From: Actinomycetota bacterium
Lineage (GTDB): Bacteria > Actinomycetota > Acidimicrobiia > IMCC26256 > JACDBD01
Length of the DNA: 8,971 bases
Direction of reading: 5' to 3'
Assembly (NCBI GenBank): GCA_013695115.1
Contig: JACDBD010000115.1
Location: forward strand, 1-8,971
Within the stretch, counting starts at the first letter, position 1, and each line of letters begins with the position of its first letter. This document shows positions 1 through 6,027 of the stretch, in pieces. Under the pieces are notes generated by a model. That model was given only the letters and a program-made list of their open reading frames with translations. It was not told where the DNA came from and made no database searches. The translations under genes were made by a program, and so were the position numbers.

Positions 1-1399
1 GCAGACGCCCGAGCGCGCGTTCGCGGCCGAGCAACTGGATCGAGTCGAAGAGCGGCAGACCGGCGTGCCGCCCCTCGACCGCGGCGTAGAGCGCGGGCAT
101 CGCCTTGCGGGGCTTGACACCGAGACGATCGAGAACCGGGCGCAGATCGATGGCCTCGGCGGTCCACTCGCATCCCTCGAGATGCTCGATCGCCGCGTCG
201 AGAATCTCGCCGACGCGGTCGGTGGCGGCGAGCTTCTTCCACGACTCGGGCGCGATCTCGAAGTGGGGGTCGGCGACGAACAGGAAGTCCATCTGGTCGA
301 CCAGCCTCGCGAGCGTCACCGCCCGCTCCTGGCCGATGCGGAGTGCGCCCCGGAAGGTCTCGGCGTCCAGCCCGTCACCGAAGCGCGCCTCGGCGAGGGG
401 TCGGGCCCGGCGTTCGAGCTCGTCGAGCGGCAGCCGGCGGATCCACTCGCCGTTCATCCAGTCGAGCTTCTGGTGGTCGAAGGCGGCGGCGGCGTGGGTC
501 ACGCGGGCCAGGTCGAACCCGGCGACGAGCTCGTCGGCGTCGAGGATCTCGCGACCATCTTCGGGCGCCCACCCGAGGAGGGCGAGGTAGTTCATGACCG
601 CCTCGGGGAGATAGCCCTGGTCGCGGAAGTCCTCGAGTGCGACCGCGCCGTGGCGCTTGGAGAGCTTGGCCCGGTCGGCGCCCACGATCAGGGGCAGGTG
701 GGCGTAGACGGGAGGCTCGGCTGCGCCGATTGCTTCTCGCAGGGCGAGGACCCGGTGGGTCGTGTCGAGCAGGTCCTCACCCCGGATCACGTGGGTGATG
801 CCCATCTCGACGTCGTCGACGGCGTTGGCGAGGAAGAACAGCGGCGTGCCGTCGGAGCGCACGATGACGAAGTCGGGGATGTTGGCCCACTCGACGCTGA
901 CCGTGCCCCGGATGGCGTCGTCGAAGGTGCTGACACCGTCGTCGGGGGTGCGGAACCGGAGCGAGCGGGGCCGGCCCTCGGCCGCGAGCGCGGCTCGCTG
1001 GGCGGGGGTCAGGTCGCGGCAGTGCCCGTCGTACCCGGGGGTACGGCCGCCAGCGCGGGCGGCGTCGTTGCGCGCCTTGACCTCCTCTTCTGTGCAGTAG
1101 CACTCGTACGCCCGGCCCTCGGCGAGCAGCCGGTCGGCGGCGGCGTGGTACCGGTCGAAGCGGGTGCTCTGGAGGATCGGACCCTCGTCCCAGTCGAGCC
1201 CGAGCCAGCGCAGGGTGTCCTGGATGCCGTCGGACCACTCTTCTCGTGATCGGGCCTGGTCGGTGTCCTCGATGCGGAGCACGAACGTGCCGCCGTGATG
1301 GCGGGCGAACAGCCAGTTGAACAGGGCGGTTCGGGCCGATCCGACGTGCAGTGACCCCGTGGGGGCGGGCGAGAACCGCACGCGGGGGGCATCGGGCAC
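1..1399 (-). CDS. gltX: Glutamyl-tRNA synthetase (3' end cut by window edge)
   Basis: Class I aminoacyl-tRNA synthetase that charges tRNA(Glu) (in some actinobacteria also tRNA(Gln)) with glutamate in the cytoplasm. The minus frame from GTG 1399 is open to the window edge (466 codons). It begins VPDAPRVRFSPAPTG; the HIGH-type motif is HVGS at residues 18-21, RIEDTD lies at 42-47, and the KMSKS-type motif is KLSKR at 245-249, followed by HGAVALEDFRDQGYLPEAV. Cysteines C100, C102 and C127 resemble the zinc-binding insert of many bacterial GluRS. The last visible residues, LFDSIQLLGRERALGRL, are typical of the family C-terminus, so probably only a few residues are missing. No Shine-Dalgarno sequence is visible before the GTG. 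Instead TACACT ends 7 nt upstream, suggesting a leaderless transcript. The gene follows a broken acyl-CoA dehydrogenase relic by 23 bp. Start choice is fairly firm because the catalytic fold begins at once. Confidence 0.95.
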   Translation of the reverse strand, partial: MPDAPRVRFSPAPTGSLHVGSARTALFNWLFARHHGGTFVLRIEDTDQARSREEWSDGIQDTLRWLGLDWDEGPILQSTRFDRYHAAADRLLAEGRAYECYCTEEEVKARNDAARAGGRTPGYDGHCRDLTPAQRAALAAEGRPRSLRFRTPDDGVSTFDDAIRGTVSVEWANIPDFVIVRSDGTPLFFLANAVDDVEMGITHVIRGEDLLDTTHRVLALREAIGAAEPPVYAHLPLIVGADRAKLSKRHGAVALEDFRDQGYLPEAVMNYLALLGWAPEDGREILDADELVAGFDLARVTHAAAAFDHQKLDWMNGEWIRRLPLDELERRARPLAEARFGDGLDAETFRGALRIGQERAVTLARLVDQMDFLFVADPHFEIAPESWKKLAATDRVGEILDAAIEHLEGCEWTAEAIDLRPVLDRLGVKPRKAMPALYAAVEGRHAGLPLFDSIQLLGRERALGRL

Positions 1400-1406
1400 A
1401 AAATCG

Positions 1407-1412
1407 AGTGTA
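1407..1412 (-). promoter_or_regulatory. Putative -10 box for gltX (TACACT)
   Basis: TACACT on the minus strand is followed by 7 nt (cgatttt) and then the gltX GTG. It fits the actinobacterial TANNNT -10 consensus, and transcription would start at or beside the start codon. No clear -35 is seen. The box overlaps a short inverted repeat (GTAGGG at 1410-1415, CCCTAC at 1421-1426). Confidence 0.5.
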
Positions 1413-1422
1413 GGGGCGCGCC

Positions 1423-1580
1423 CTACGTTCCGGCCGTGAGCTCTTCCAAGCGGCGGCGGGCGATCACGATGCGCTGGACCTGGTTGGTGCCCTCGCAGAT
1501 CTGCGTGGTCTCGGCGTCGCGCATCATGGGACCGCTACCCGGAGCGGCTCGTGCTCGTCGGAGAGCGCGACGGTGCTCAT
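1423..1580 (-). pseudogene. Internally deleted acyl-CoA dehydrogenase relic
   Basis: Two pieces of one acyl-CoA dehydrogenase gene appear to lie next to each other. From ATG 1580 the minus strand reads MSTVALSDEHEPLRVAVP and stops at TGA 1526-1524; the LSDEHEPLR stretch resembles the first helix of many acyl-CoA dehydrogenases. In a different frame, from ATG 1527 to TAG 1423, it reads MMRDAETTQICEGTNQVQRI and continues VIARRRLEELTAGT. This is the classic C-terminus of the family, and the Glu of its CEGT motif sits where the catalytic base lies. A full gene has about 380 codons, so roughly 1 kb (FAD-binding and middle domains) is missing and the join is out of frame. The ATG overlaps the stop of the upstream gene (ATGA), as in a coupled operon. 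The relic cannot encode an enzyme. The C-terminal assignment is strong. The N-terminal assignment is good but rests on a short match. An assembly error is an alternative to a real deletion. Confidence 0.8.
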
Positions 1581-2119
1581 GCCCCGATCGGGACGGCGGT
1601 GCGGAGCTGCCGGCGGAACTCGTCGACGTGGGCGGCGGCCTGGTCGGGGCGGAGCCGGATGATGTCGAGCGGGACCGCGTCGACGAGGGCCCGGCGGACT
1701 TCGTAGTGATGGTGGGCGCCGTGTACCGCCCGCGACCGCCAATCCACGTAGTCGGGTGGAGCGTCGCCCTTGTACCCGAGCAGCGTGAGGGCGACGTCGA
1801 TGTCGGGCATCACCGGCGCTCTCCCGTACGATGCCGCCCGCTTCATCGCAACCTCGGCGACGACGGCAAGGGCGTCGTCGGCGTGCTCGTGCGGCCCGGG
1901 CGCCAGGCGGTCTCGCACCCGGTTGGCCAGAGTCATCGCGTACCCGACGTTGGGGCCGGGCGAGCCGAGGAGCGTGCCGTGCGGCTGGCCCGCCGGCAGG
2001 TCACCGGGACGATTCGCCCGCCACGGCTTCGCCGGCGGCATCTTGACCCCGGGGGCGAGGTTCGGCAGCTGCCGGGGGGCGTCCTCGAGCCGCTCGGGGA
2101 CGTACGGATCGGTCGGCAC
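1577..2119 (-). CDS. Conserved actinobacterial protein of unknown function
   Basis: A 180-residue protein from a GTG start at 2119, read as VPTDPYVPERLEDAPRQLPN. I do not recognise a characterised family, though its style resembles a conserved actinobacterial hypothetical. The N-terminal 60 residues are Pro-rich and probably extended. Residues 60-150 look helical and contain ADDALAVVAEVAMKRAASYG, then APVMPDIDVALTLLGY, then a His cluster at 133-138 (HGAHHH). There is no signal peptide or membrane segment, so it is probably cytoplasmic. No Shine-Dalgarno sequence is seen. TAACAA at 2131-2126 ends 6 nt before the GTG and could be a weak -10 box of a leaderless transcript. Its TGA overlaps the ATG of the acyl-CoA dehydrogenase relic by four bases, so it probably once formed an operon with that enzyme, which hints at a linked role in acyl-CoA metabolism. 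No biochemical function can be assigned. Confidence 0.75.
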   Translation of the reverse strand: MPTDPYVPERLEDAPRQLPNLAPGVKMPPAKPWRANRPGDLPAGQPHGTLLGSPGPNVGYAMTLANRVRDRLAPGPHEHADDALAVVAEVAMKRAASYGRAPVMPDIDVALTLLGYKGDAPPDYVDWRSRAVHGAHHHYEVRRALVDAVPLDIIRLRPDQAAAHVDEFRRQLRTAVPIGA

Positions 2120-2147
2120 GGGCTGTTGTTACCACACCCCTCTCGAA

Positions 2148-2192
2148 CTGGCGCGTGAAACGCGCCGACTTCCAGCGCGTTTCACGCGCCAG
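2148..2192 (-). terminator. Perfect 18-bp inverted repeat after cimA, probable terminator
   Basis: The arms CTGGCGCGTGAAACGCGC (2148-2165) and its exact complement (2175-2192) flank a 9-nt loop. The repeat begins 7 nt after the cimA stop codon, and its position and stability suggest it ends the leuB-ilvE-cimA transcript. There is no U-tract on the minus strand (only TT follows), so it would be a non-canonical terminator or an RNA 3'-end stabiliser. Each arm is itself a palindrome (GCGCGT-3 nt-ACGCGC), so a role as a protein-binding site is also possible. Confidence 0.6.
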
Positions 2193-2199
2193 AACGGGG

Positions 2200-3819
2200 T
2201 CAGGAGCGAAGCTCGGCGCGCAGCAACCCGTAGACGAGCGAGTCCTCGAGGGCCTGCCACGAGGCCTCGATGATGTTCTCGCCCACTCCGATGGTGGTCC
2301 AGGTCTGCTCACCGTCGGTGCTGTCGATGAGCACCCGGGTCACCGCGCCGGTGCCCTTGGCGGTGTCGAGCACCCGCACCTTGTAGTCGGTGAGGTGCAC
2401 GTTCTCGAGCGCCGGGTACCGGCTCCCGACCGCCTTGCGCAGCGCCTTGTCGAGCGCGTTCACCGGGCCGTTGCCCTCGGCGATCTCGTGGAACGTGCCG
2501 CCATTGGCCTGGCCCTTCACGATCGCCTGGGTCGAGAGCCGCTCCTCGTCGCGGGAGTCGTCGACGATGACCTCCCACGACGTGACGTGGAACCAGGGCT
2601 GGCGCCAGCCGGTGGCGTGGCGCATCAGCAGCTCCAGCGATCCGTCGGCGACCTCGAAGTGGTAGCCGTCGTGCTCGAGGCGCTTGAGGGTGTCGATGAC
2701 GTCGTTGAGCGCGGGGCCGTCGAGCTCGATGCCCAGCTCCTCGGCCTTCATGGCCAGGTTGCTGCGACCGGCCAGCTCCGACACCAGCACCCGGGTGCTG
2801 TTGCCCACCGCGTCCGGGGGCACGTGCTCGTAGGCGTCGGGACGGCGGGCGAGCGCGCTGGCGTGGAGCCCGGCCTTGTGCGCGAACGCCGACGGGCCCA
2901 CGAACGGCGCCTGGGGGTTGAGCGCCATGTTCACCAGCTCGGCGACGTGGTGGGCAACCGGCGTCAGCCGCTCCAGCCGGTCACGCGGGATCGTCTCGAC
3001 ACCCATCTTCAGGGTGAGGTCCGGGATGATCGTCGTGAGGTTGCAATTGCCCGTGCGCTCGCCGTAGCCGTTGATCGTGCCCTGCACCTGCGTGGCCCCG
3101 CCCCGCACGCCCGCGAGCGCGTTGGCGACGCCGGTCCCGGCGTCGTCGTGCAGGTGCACCGCCACGACGACATCGGGCCCGAAGTAGTCGACGACCTCCC
3201 GGACCGTCCGCTCGACCTCGTGCGGGAGCGTCCCGCCGTTGGTGTCGCACAGGACGAGGTGCGACGCGCCCGCCTGGGCGGCGGCTTCGAGGACCGCCAG
3301 CGCGAACTCGGGGTTGCGCCTGTACCCGTCGAAGAAGTGCTCGGCATCGAAGAGCACCCGGTCGGCGTGGCCCCGCAGGAAGCCGATCGAGTCGCCCACC
3401 ATGGCCACGCCCTCGTCGAGCGTGGTCTGGAGCGCCTCGGTGACGTGGTAGTCCCAGGTCTTGCCGACGATGCAGAACGCCGGCGCCCCCGAGTCGACGA
3501 GGTGGCGCAGCGTGTCGTCGGAGTCGACCTTGCCCTTGACCTTGCGGGTCGAGCCGAACGCGACCAGCGTGCTGGTCGTGAGGGTCAGCTCGCCGTGGAT
3601 GCGCCGGAAGAGCTCGTCGTCCTTGGGGTTGGAGCCGGGCCAGCCCGCCTCGATGTAGTGCACGCCGAGGTAGTCGAGCTGCTCGGCGATGCGCAGCTGG
3701 TCGTCGACGGTGAGCGAGATCCCCTCGAGCTGGGCACCGTCGCGCAGGGTCGTGTCGAAGATCTCGACCCGCTCGGGCAACCCCGGTTCGCGGACAACGG
3801 GCGCATCATTGACGGACAT
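2200..3819 (-). CDS. cimA: (R)-citramalate synthase
   Basis: Condenses pyruvate with acetyl-CoA to (R)-citramalate, the first step of the threonine-independent route to 2-oxobutanoate and isoleucine. At 539 residues it matches the long CimA family (530-540) of the DRE-TIM metallolyases. FDTTLRDGAQ lies at 21-30, the metal-binding HLHDDAGTG at 222-230 (H222, H224), and GTINGYGERTGNCNL at 247-261. These are followed by the linker region and a C-terminal LeuA-type dimer domain (about 405-535, ending in GVGENIIEASWQALEDSL), which in relatives binds the feedback inhibitor, probably isoleucine here. ATG 3819 lies inside the end of ilvE (14-bp overlap). No good Shine-Dalgarno sequence is visible, so translational coupling to ilvE is likely. 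2-Isopropylmalate synthase and homocitrate synthase are related, but the overall sequence and the leuB/ilvE context favour CimA. Confidence 0.93.
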   Translation of the reverse strand: MSVNDAPVVREPGLPERVEIFDTTLRDGAQLEGISLTVDDQLRIAEQLDYLGVHYIEAGWPGSNPKDDELFRRIHGELTLTTSTLVAFGSTRKVKGKVDSDDTLRHLVDSGAPAFCIVGKTWDYHVTEALQTTLDEGVAMVGDSIGFLRGHADRVLFDAEHFFDGYRRNPEFALAVLEAAAQAGASHLVLCDTNGGTLPHEVERTVREVVDYFGPDVVVAVHLHDDAGTGVANALAGVRGGATQVQGTINGYGERTGNCNLTTIIPDLTLKMGVETIPRDRLERLTPVAHHVAELVNMALNPQAPFVGPSAFAHKAGLHASALARRPDAYEHVPPDAVGNSTRVLVSELAGRSNLAMKAEELGIELDGPALNDVIDTLKRLEHDGYHFEVADGSLELLMRHATGWRQPWFHVTSWEVIVDDSRDEERLSTQAIVKGQANGGTFHEIAEGNGPVNALDKALRKAVGSRYPALENVHLTDYKVRVLDTAKGTGAVTRVLIDSTDGEQTWTTIGVGENIIEASWQALEDSLVYGLLRAELRS

Positions 3820-4726
3820 AGTCCAGCCAGTGCTTGTACTGCTCGACCTCGCCGTGAACGACGGCGAAGTACGTCTCCTGGATCTTGCGGGTCATCTCCC
3901 CCGGCTCCCCGATCTCGCGGTCGTCGACCGCGCGCATCGGGACGATCTCGGCCGCGGTCCCGGTGAGAAACGCCTCGTCGGCGGCATAGAGGTCGCTGCG
4001 GAGCAGGTCGGTCTCGTGCACCTCGTAGCCGAGGTCGCGCGCGATCGTCATCACGGAGTCGCGGGTCACGCCCTCGAGCGCCCCCGATGAGAGAGGTGGA
4101 GTGAGCAAGGCGCCGTCCTTCACCACGAAGAGGTTCTCCCCCGTACATTCGGCGACGAAGCCCTGGGTGTTGAGGAGGATCGCCTCGTCGTAGCCCGCCT
4201 TGATCGCCTCGACCTTGGCCAGGCTCGAGTTGATGTAGATGCCGGTGCCCTTGGCCGCCACCGGGTTGACGTTGGGATCCATCCGCCGCCACGACGAGAT
4301 CTTCATGCGGACCCCGTGCTTGATCCCCTCCTCGCCCAGGTACGTCCCCCAGGGCCACACCGCGATCGACACGTTGACCGGGCACGGCAGCGGGTTGAGG
4401 CCCATCTCGCCGTAGCCCAGGTAGACGATCGGGCGGATGTAGCAGGAGTCGACCCGGTTGACCCGGATCGTCGCCCGCGTCGCCTCGACGAGCTCCTCGA
4501 CCGAGAACGGCAGGTCCATCAGGAACAGGTGCGCCGACTGGTGGAGCCGGCGCATGTGGTCGGTCAGGCGGAAGACGGCGGGGCCGTCCGACGTCGGGTA
4601 GGCGCGGATGCCCTCGAACACGCCCGAGCCGTAGTGGAGCGTGTGCGTGAGCACGTGGATGTTGGCGTCGTCCCAGTCGACGAGCTGCCCGTCCATCCAG
4701 ATCTTCGCCGTCTTCTCGATAGGCAT
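3806..4726 (-). CDS. ilvE: Branched-chain amino acid aminotransferase
   Basis: PLP enzyme of fold class IV that moves the amino group from glutamate to the keto acids of Val, Ile and Leu, the last step of each pathway. At 306 residues it has the size of the E. coli IlvE group. Family marks are HYGSGVFEGIRAY (31-43), the PLP-binding lysine K159 in AAKGTGIYINSS, the cofactor glutamate E193 in ECTGENLF (193-200), TPPLSSGALEGVTRD (209-223), and GTAAE (256-260). The C-terminal HWLDYVRQ is also typical. ATG 4726 lies 5 bp after the leuB stop. Upstream there is a purine-rich GAGAGGGTGTAGG stretch that can act as a ribosome-binding site and lies inside the end of leuB. The stop codon lies within cimA. 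Middle gene of the three-gene operon. D-amino acid transaminase and aminodeoxychorismate lyase share the fold, but length and motifs fit IlvE. Confidence 0.95.
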   Translation of the reverse strand: MPIEKTAKIWMDGQLVDWDDANIHVLTHTLHYGSGVFEGIRAYPTSDGPAVFRLTDHMRRLHQSAHLFLMDLPFSVEELVEATRATIRVNRVDSCYIRPIVYLGYGEMGLNPLPCPVNVSIAVWPWGTYLGEEGIKHGVRMKISSWRRMDPNVNPVAAKGTGIYINSSLAKVEAIKAGYDEAILLNTQGFVAECTGENLFVVKDGALLTPPLSSGALEGVTRDSVMTIARDLGYEVHETDLLRSDLYAADEAFLTGTAAEIVPMRAVDDREIGEPGEMTRKIQETYFAVVHGEVEQYKHWLDYVRQ

Positions 4727-4731
4727 GGCAC

Positions 4732-5724
4732 CTACACCCTCTCTGCGATCGCTTCGCCGATCTCTACCGTGGTACCGGCTACGTCATCGGCGCCGGCGAC
4801 CGCCTTCCGTACTCGGGCCCCCGCCTCGGCCTCCCCCAGGAAGTCGAGCAGCAGGCTCACCGACATGATCGCAGCCCGGGGGTCGGCCTTGCCGGTACCG
4901 GCGATGTCGGGGGCGGAGCCGTGGACGGGCTCGAACAGGGACGGGCCGGTGCGGGCGGGGTTGAGGTTGGCCGAGGCCGCCCGGCCGATCCCGCCGGAGA
5001 CCGCACCGCCCAGGTCGGTGAGGATGTCGCCGAAGAGGTTGTCGGTGACGACCACGTCGTAGCCGCCTGGGTCCTGCACGAAGTAGATGCAGGCGGCGTC
5101 GACGTGGTTGTAGGCGGTCGCCACGTCGGAGAACTCGGCGGCGACGGCGTCGAAGGCTCGCTGCCACAGGTCGCCGGCGAACGTGAGCACGTTGGTCTTG
5201 TGCACCAGCGTGAGGTGGTGGCGATCCCGCGAGCGGGCCAGCTCGAACGCGTAGCGGACGCAGCGCTCCACGCCCCTGCGGGTGTTGACCGACCCCTGGG
5301 TGGCGACCTCGTGGGGCGTGCCCTTGCGCAGGAAGCCACCCTCGCCCGCGTAGATCCCCTCGGTGTTCTCCCGGACGACGACCATGTCGACGCCATCGTT
5401 CAACGCGCTCGCGGGCGCGTTGAACGGGCGGAGGTTGACGTAGAGGTCGAGGTCGAAGCGGAGCCGGAGCAGCAGGCCGCGCTCGAGGACGCCGGGCGGC
5501 ACGTCCGGGTGCCCGACCGCGCCCAACAGCACCGCGTCGACGTCGCGGATCTCGTCGAGGACGGCGTCGGGCAGGACCTCGCCGGTACTCAGGTAGCGGC
5601 CGGCGCCAAGGTCGAACGGGACGGCGTCGTACCCGACCTCGGTCGCGTCGAGGACCTTGAGGCCCTCGGCCACGACCTCGGGGCCGATGCCGTCGCCGGC
5701 GATGACGCCGAGCTTGTGAGTCAA
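4732..5724 (-). CDS. leuB: 3-isopropylmalate dehydrogenase
   Basis: NAD-dependent decarboxylating dehydrogenase of leucine synthesis. In organisms with CimA the same enzyme can oxidise erythro-3-methylmalate to 2-oxobutanoate for isoleucine. At 330 residues it belongs to the short actinobacterial LeuB type. It shows GDGIGPEVV (10-18); substrate-binding arginines R89, R99 and R118 (in LRLRF, NLRP, VRENTEG); Y125; K176 in VHKTNVL; metal aspartates D209, D233 and D237 (VDA, FGDILTD); and [12 protein letters not shown] (265-276). The start is TTG 5724: the sequence AGGAG lies 4 nt upstream, and the family N-terminus begins right after it. The frame stays open far upstream, but that extension is not LeuB-like. 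Isocitrate, homoisocitrate and tartrate dehydrogenases are relatives (RENTEG also occurs in them), but [13 protein letters not shown] and the operon context favour LeuB. First gene of the attenuated operon. Confidence 0.94.
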   Translation of the reverse strand: MTHKLGVIAGDGIGPEVVAEGLKVLDATEVGYDAVPFDLGAGRYLSTGEVLPDAVLDEIRDVDAVLLGAVGHPDVPPGVLERGLLLRLRFDLDLYVNLRPFNAPASALNDGVDMVVVRENTEGIYAGEGGFLRKGTPHEVATQGSVNTRRGVERCVRYAFELARSRDRHHLTLVHKTNVLTFAGDLWQRAFDAVAAEFSDVATAYNHVDAACIYFVQDPGGYDVVVTDNLFGDILTDLGGAVSGGIGRAASANLNPARTGPSLFEPVHGSAPDIAGTGKADPRAAIMSVSLLLDFLGEAEAGARVRKAVAGADDVAGTTVEIGEAIAERV

Positions 5725-5826
5725 CTGTCTCCTGTTCCCCAACTTCTCTGGTCGCTCACTGCGCCGGCCGGGCCATCCGGTAAGGGCTGGCCGACCGGCG
5801 ACCCTTGCGGGCCGTTCGCTCCAACG

Positions 5827-5850
5827 AAAAACCGCCCCCGAAGGGACGGT
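5827..5850 (-). terminator. Intrinsic terminator in the leuB leader
   Basis: On the minus strand ACCGTCCC (5850-5843) pairs with GGGGCGGT (5838-5831), including one G-U pair, around a C(UUCG)G tetraloop. TTTTT follows (5831-5827, its first T shared with the stem). An extra-stable tetraloop plus a U-tract is the textbook form of an intrinsic terminator. It lies before leuB rather than after a gene, so its likely job is premature termination of the operon transcript. Confidence 0.85.
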
Positions 5851-5855
5851 CGACA

Positions 5856-5878
5856 CGAACGCCGGGGGCCGGCGTTCG
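5856..5878 (-). promoter_or_regulatory. Leader hairpin 1 (pause or antiterminator element)
   Basis: CGAACGCCGG (minus, 5878-5869) pairs perfectly with CCGGCGTTCG (5865-5856) around a CCC loop. The stem begins immediately after the leader-peptide stop codon, so a ribosome at the stop, or stalled on the last Val/Ile codons, would cover its 5' arm. The sequence AGCGAACG recurs downstream at 5820-5813 and could pair with the 3' arm instead. Confidence 0.75.
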
Positions 5879-5914
5879 CTACTGAATGACGATGACGGTG
5901 GCGGCGTGGTGCAT
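5879..5914 (-). CDS. BCAA operon leader peptide (11 aa, [11 protein letters not shown])
   Basis: ATG 5914 to TAG 5879 encodes [11 protein letters not shown]. Residues 7-10 are Val-Ile-Val-Ile (GTC ATC GTC ATT), a run expected of a regulatory leader peptide that senses charged tRNA(Val) and tRNA(Ile). It ends just before a strong hairpin, with a U-tract terminator further on. A -10-like TACCCT ends 8 nt before the ATG, so the message may begin at or close to it, without a Shine-Dalgarno sequence. The peptide itself probably has no function once made. Such a short coding sequence could arise by chance, but codon content, position and downstream hairpins agree. Confidence 0.78.
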   Translation of the reverse strand: MHHAATVIVIQ

Positions 5915-5922
5915 GTGCGGTC

Positions 5923-5928
5923 AGGGTA
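5923..5928 (-). promoter_or_regulatory. Putative -10 box of the leuB operon (TACCCT)
   Basis: TACCCT on the minus strand lies 8 nt before the leader-peptide ATG, which would put the transcription start at or close to that ATG. No good -35 is seen. It lies 27 bp from, and divergent to, the -10-like box at 5956-5961. Confidence 0.5.
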
Positions 5929-5955
5929 CCACCGGCTCCGCCGGAGGCATCGCCT

Positions 5956-5961
5956 TACACT
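5956..5961 (+). promoter_or_regulatory. Putative -10 box of the AI-2E family gene (TACACT)
   Basis: TACACT is the same hexamer as before gltX. Six nucleotides later comes ATC at 5968, in frame with the membrane protein. If the gene is leaderless like its neighbours, the transcript would begin at about this ATC. No clear -35 is seen. Confidence 0.5.
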
Positions 5962-6027
5962 GGAACCATCGCCGACGACGACGCGCCGAGCCCCGAACCG
6001 ACCCTGCGCGGTCGGGAGCGCGAGCCG

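Larger units (their letters stand above)
5827..5914 (-). promoter_or_regulatory. Putative Val/Ile transcription attenuator of the leuB-ilvE-cimA operon
   Basis: The untranslated leader of leuB holds, in order, a short coding sequence with four consecutive branched-chain codons, a 10-bp hairpin starting directly after its stop, and an intrinsic terminator with a U-tract about 100 nt before the leuB start. This is the layout of ribosome-mediated attenuation as known for ilv, leu and trp operons. A possible competing pairing exists: GCCCCCG in the centre of the first hairpin (5869-5863) is exactly complementary to CGGGGGC in the 3' arm of the terminator (5840-5834). Which structure forms when the ribosome stalls cannot be settled by eye. 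The leader has no Leu codon. Confidence 0.8.

Noticed and set aside
65..1249. Long open plus-strand frame opposite gltX, 394 codons
   Set aside because: It is the antisense shadow of gltX; GC-rich coding DNA leaves such frames open. The composition (runs of Gly, Val, Glu, Arg) is unlike a real protein, and the minus strand carries clear GluRS motifs.
1410..1426. Short inverted repeat GTAGGG-5 nt-CCCTAC before gltX as a terminator
   Set aside because: Only 6 bp and no U-tract directly after; it overlaps the relic's stop codon and the gltX -10 box. It may be chance.
2155..3966. 603-codon open plus-strand frame opposite cimA
   Set aside because: Antisense shadow of cimA and the end of ilvE; no recognisable domains, and its start lies inside the inverted repeat.
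5756..5776. Tiny minus-strand frame MARPAQ between the attenuator terminator and leuB
   Set aside because: No ribosome-binding site, no regulatory codons, and six codons are easily found by chance.
5782..5806. AAGGG...CCCTT imperfect hairpin in the distal leuB leader
   Set aside because: Only 5 bp with mismatches inside and no clear relation to the ribosome-binding site of leuB; not strong enough to call.
5925..5933. GGTGGTACC on the minus strand, resembling the core of the T-box motif (GGUGGNACC)
   Set aside because: A T-box core should lie close to the terminator with a Stem I and specifier loop before it. Here it precedes the leader peptide, overlaps the -10 box, and no Stem I features are visible upstream. 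A covariance-model search for T-boxes over 5800-6150 would settle it.
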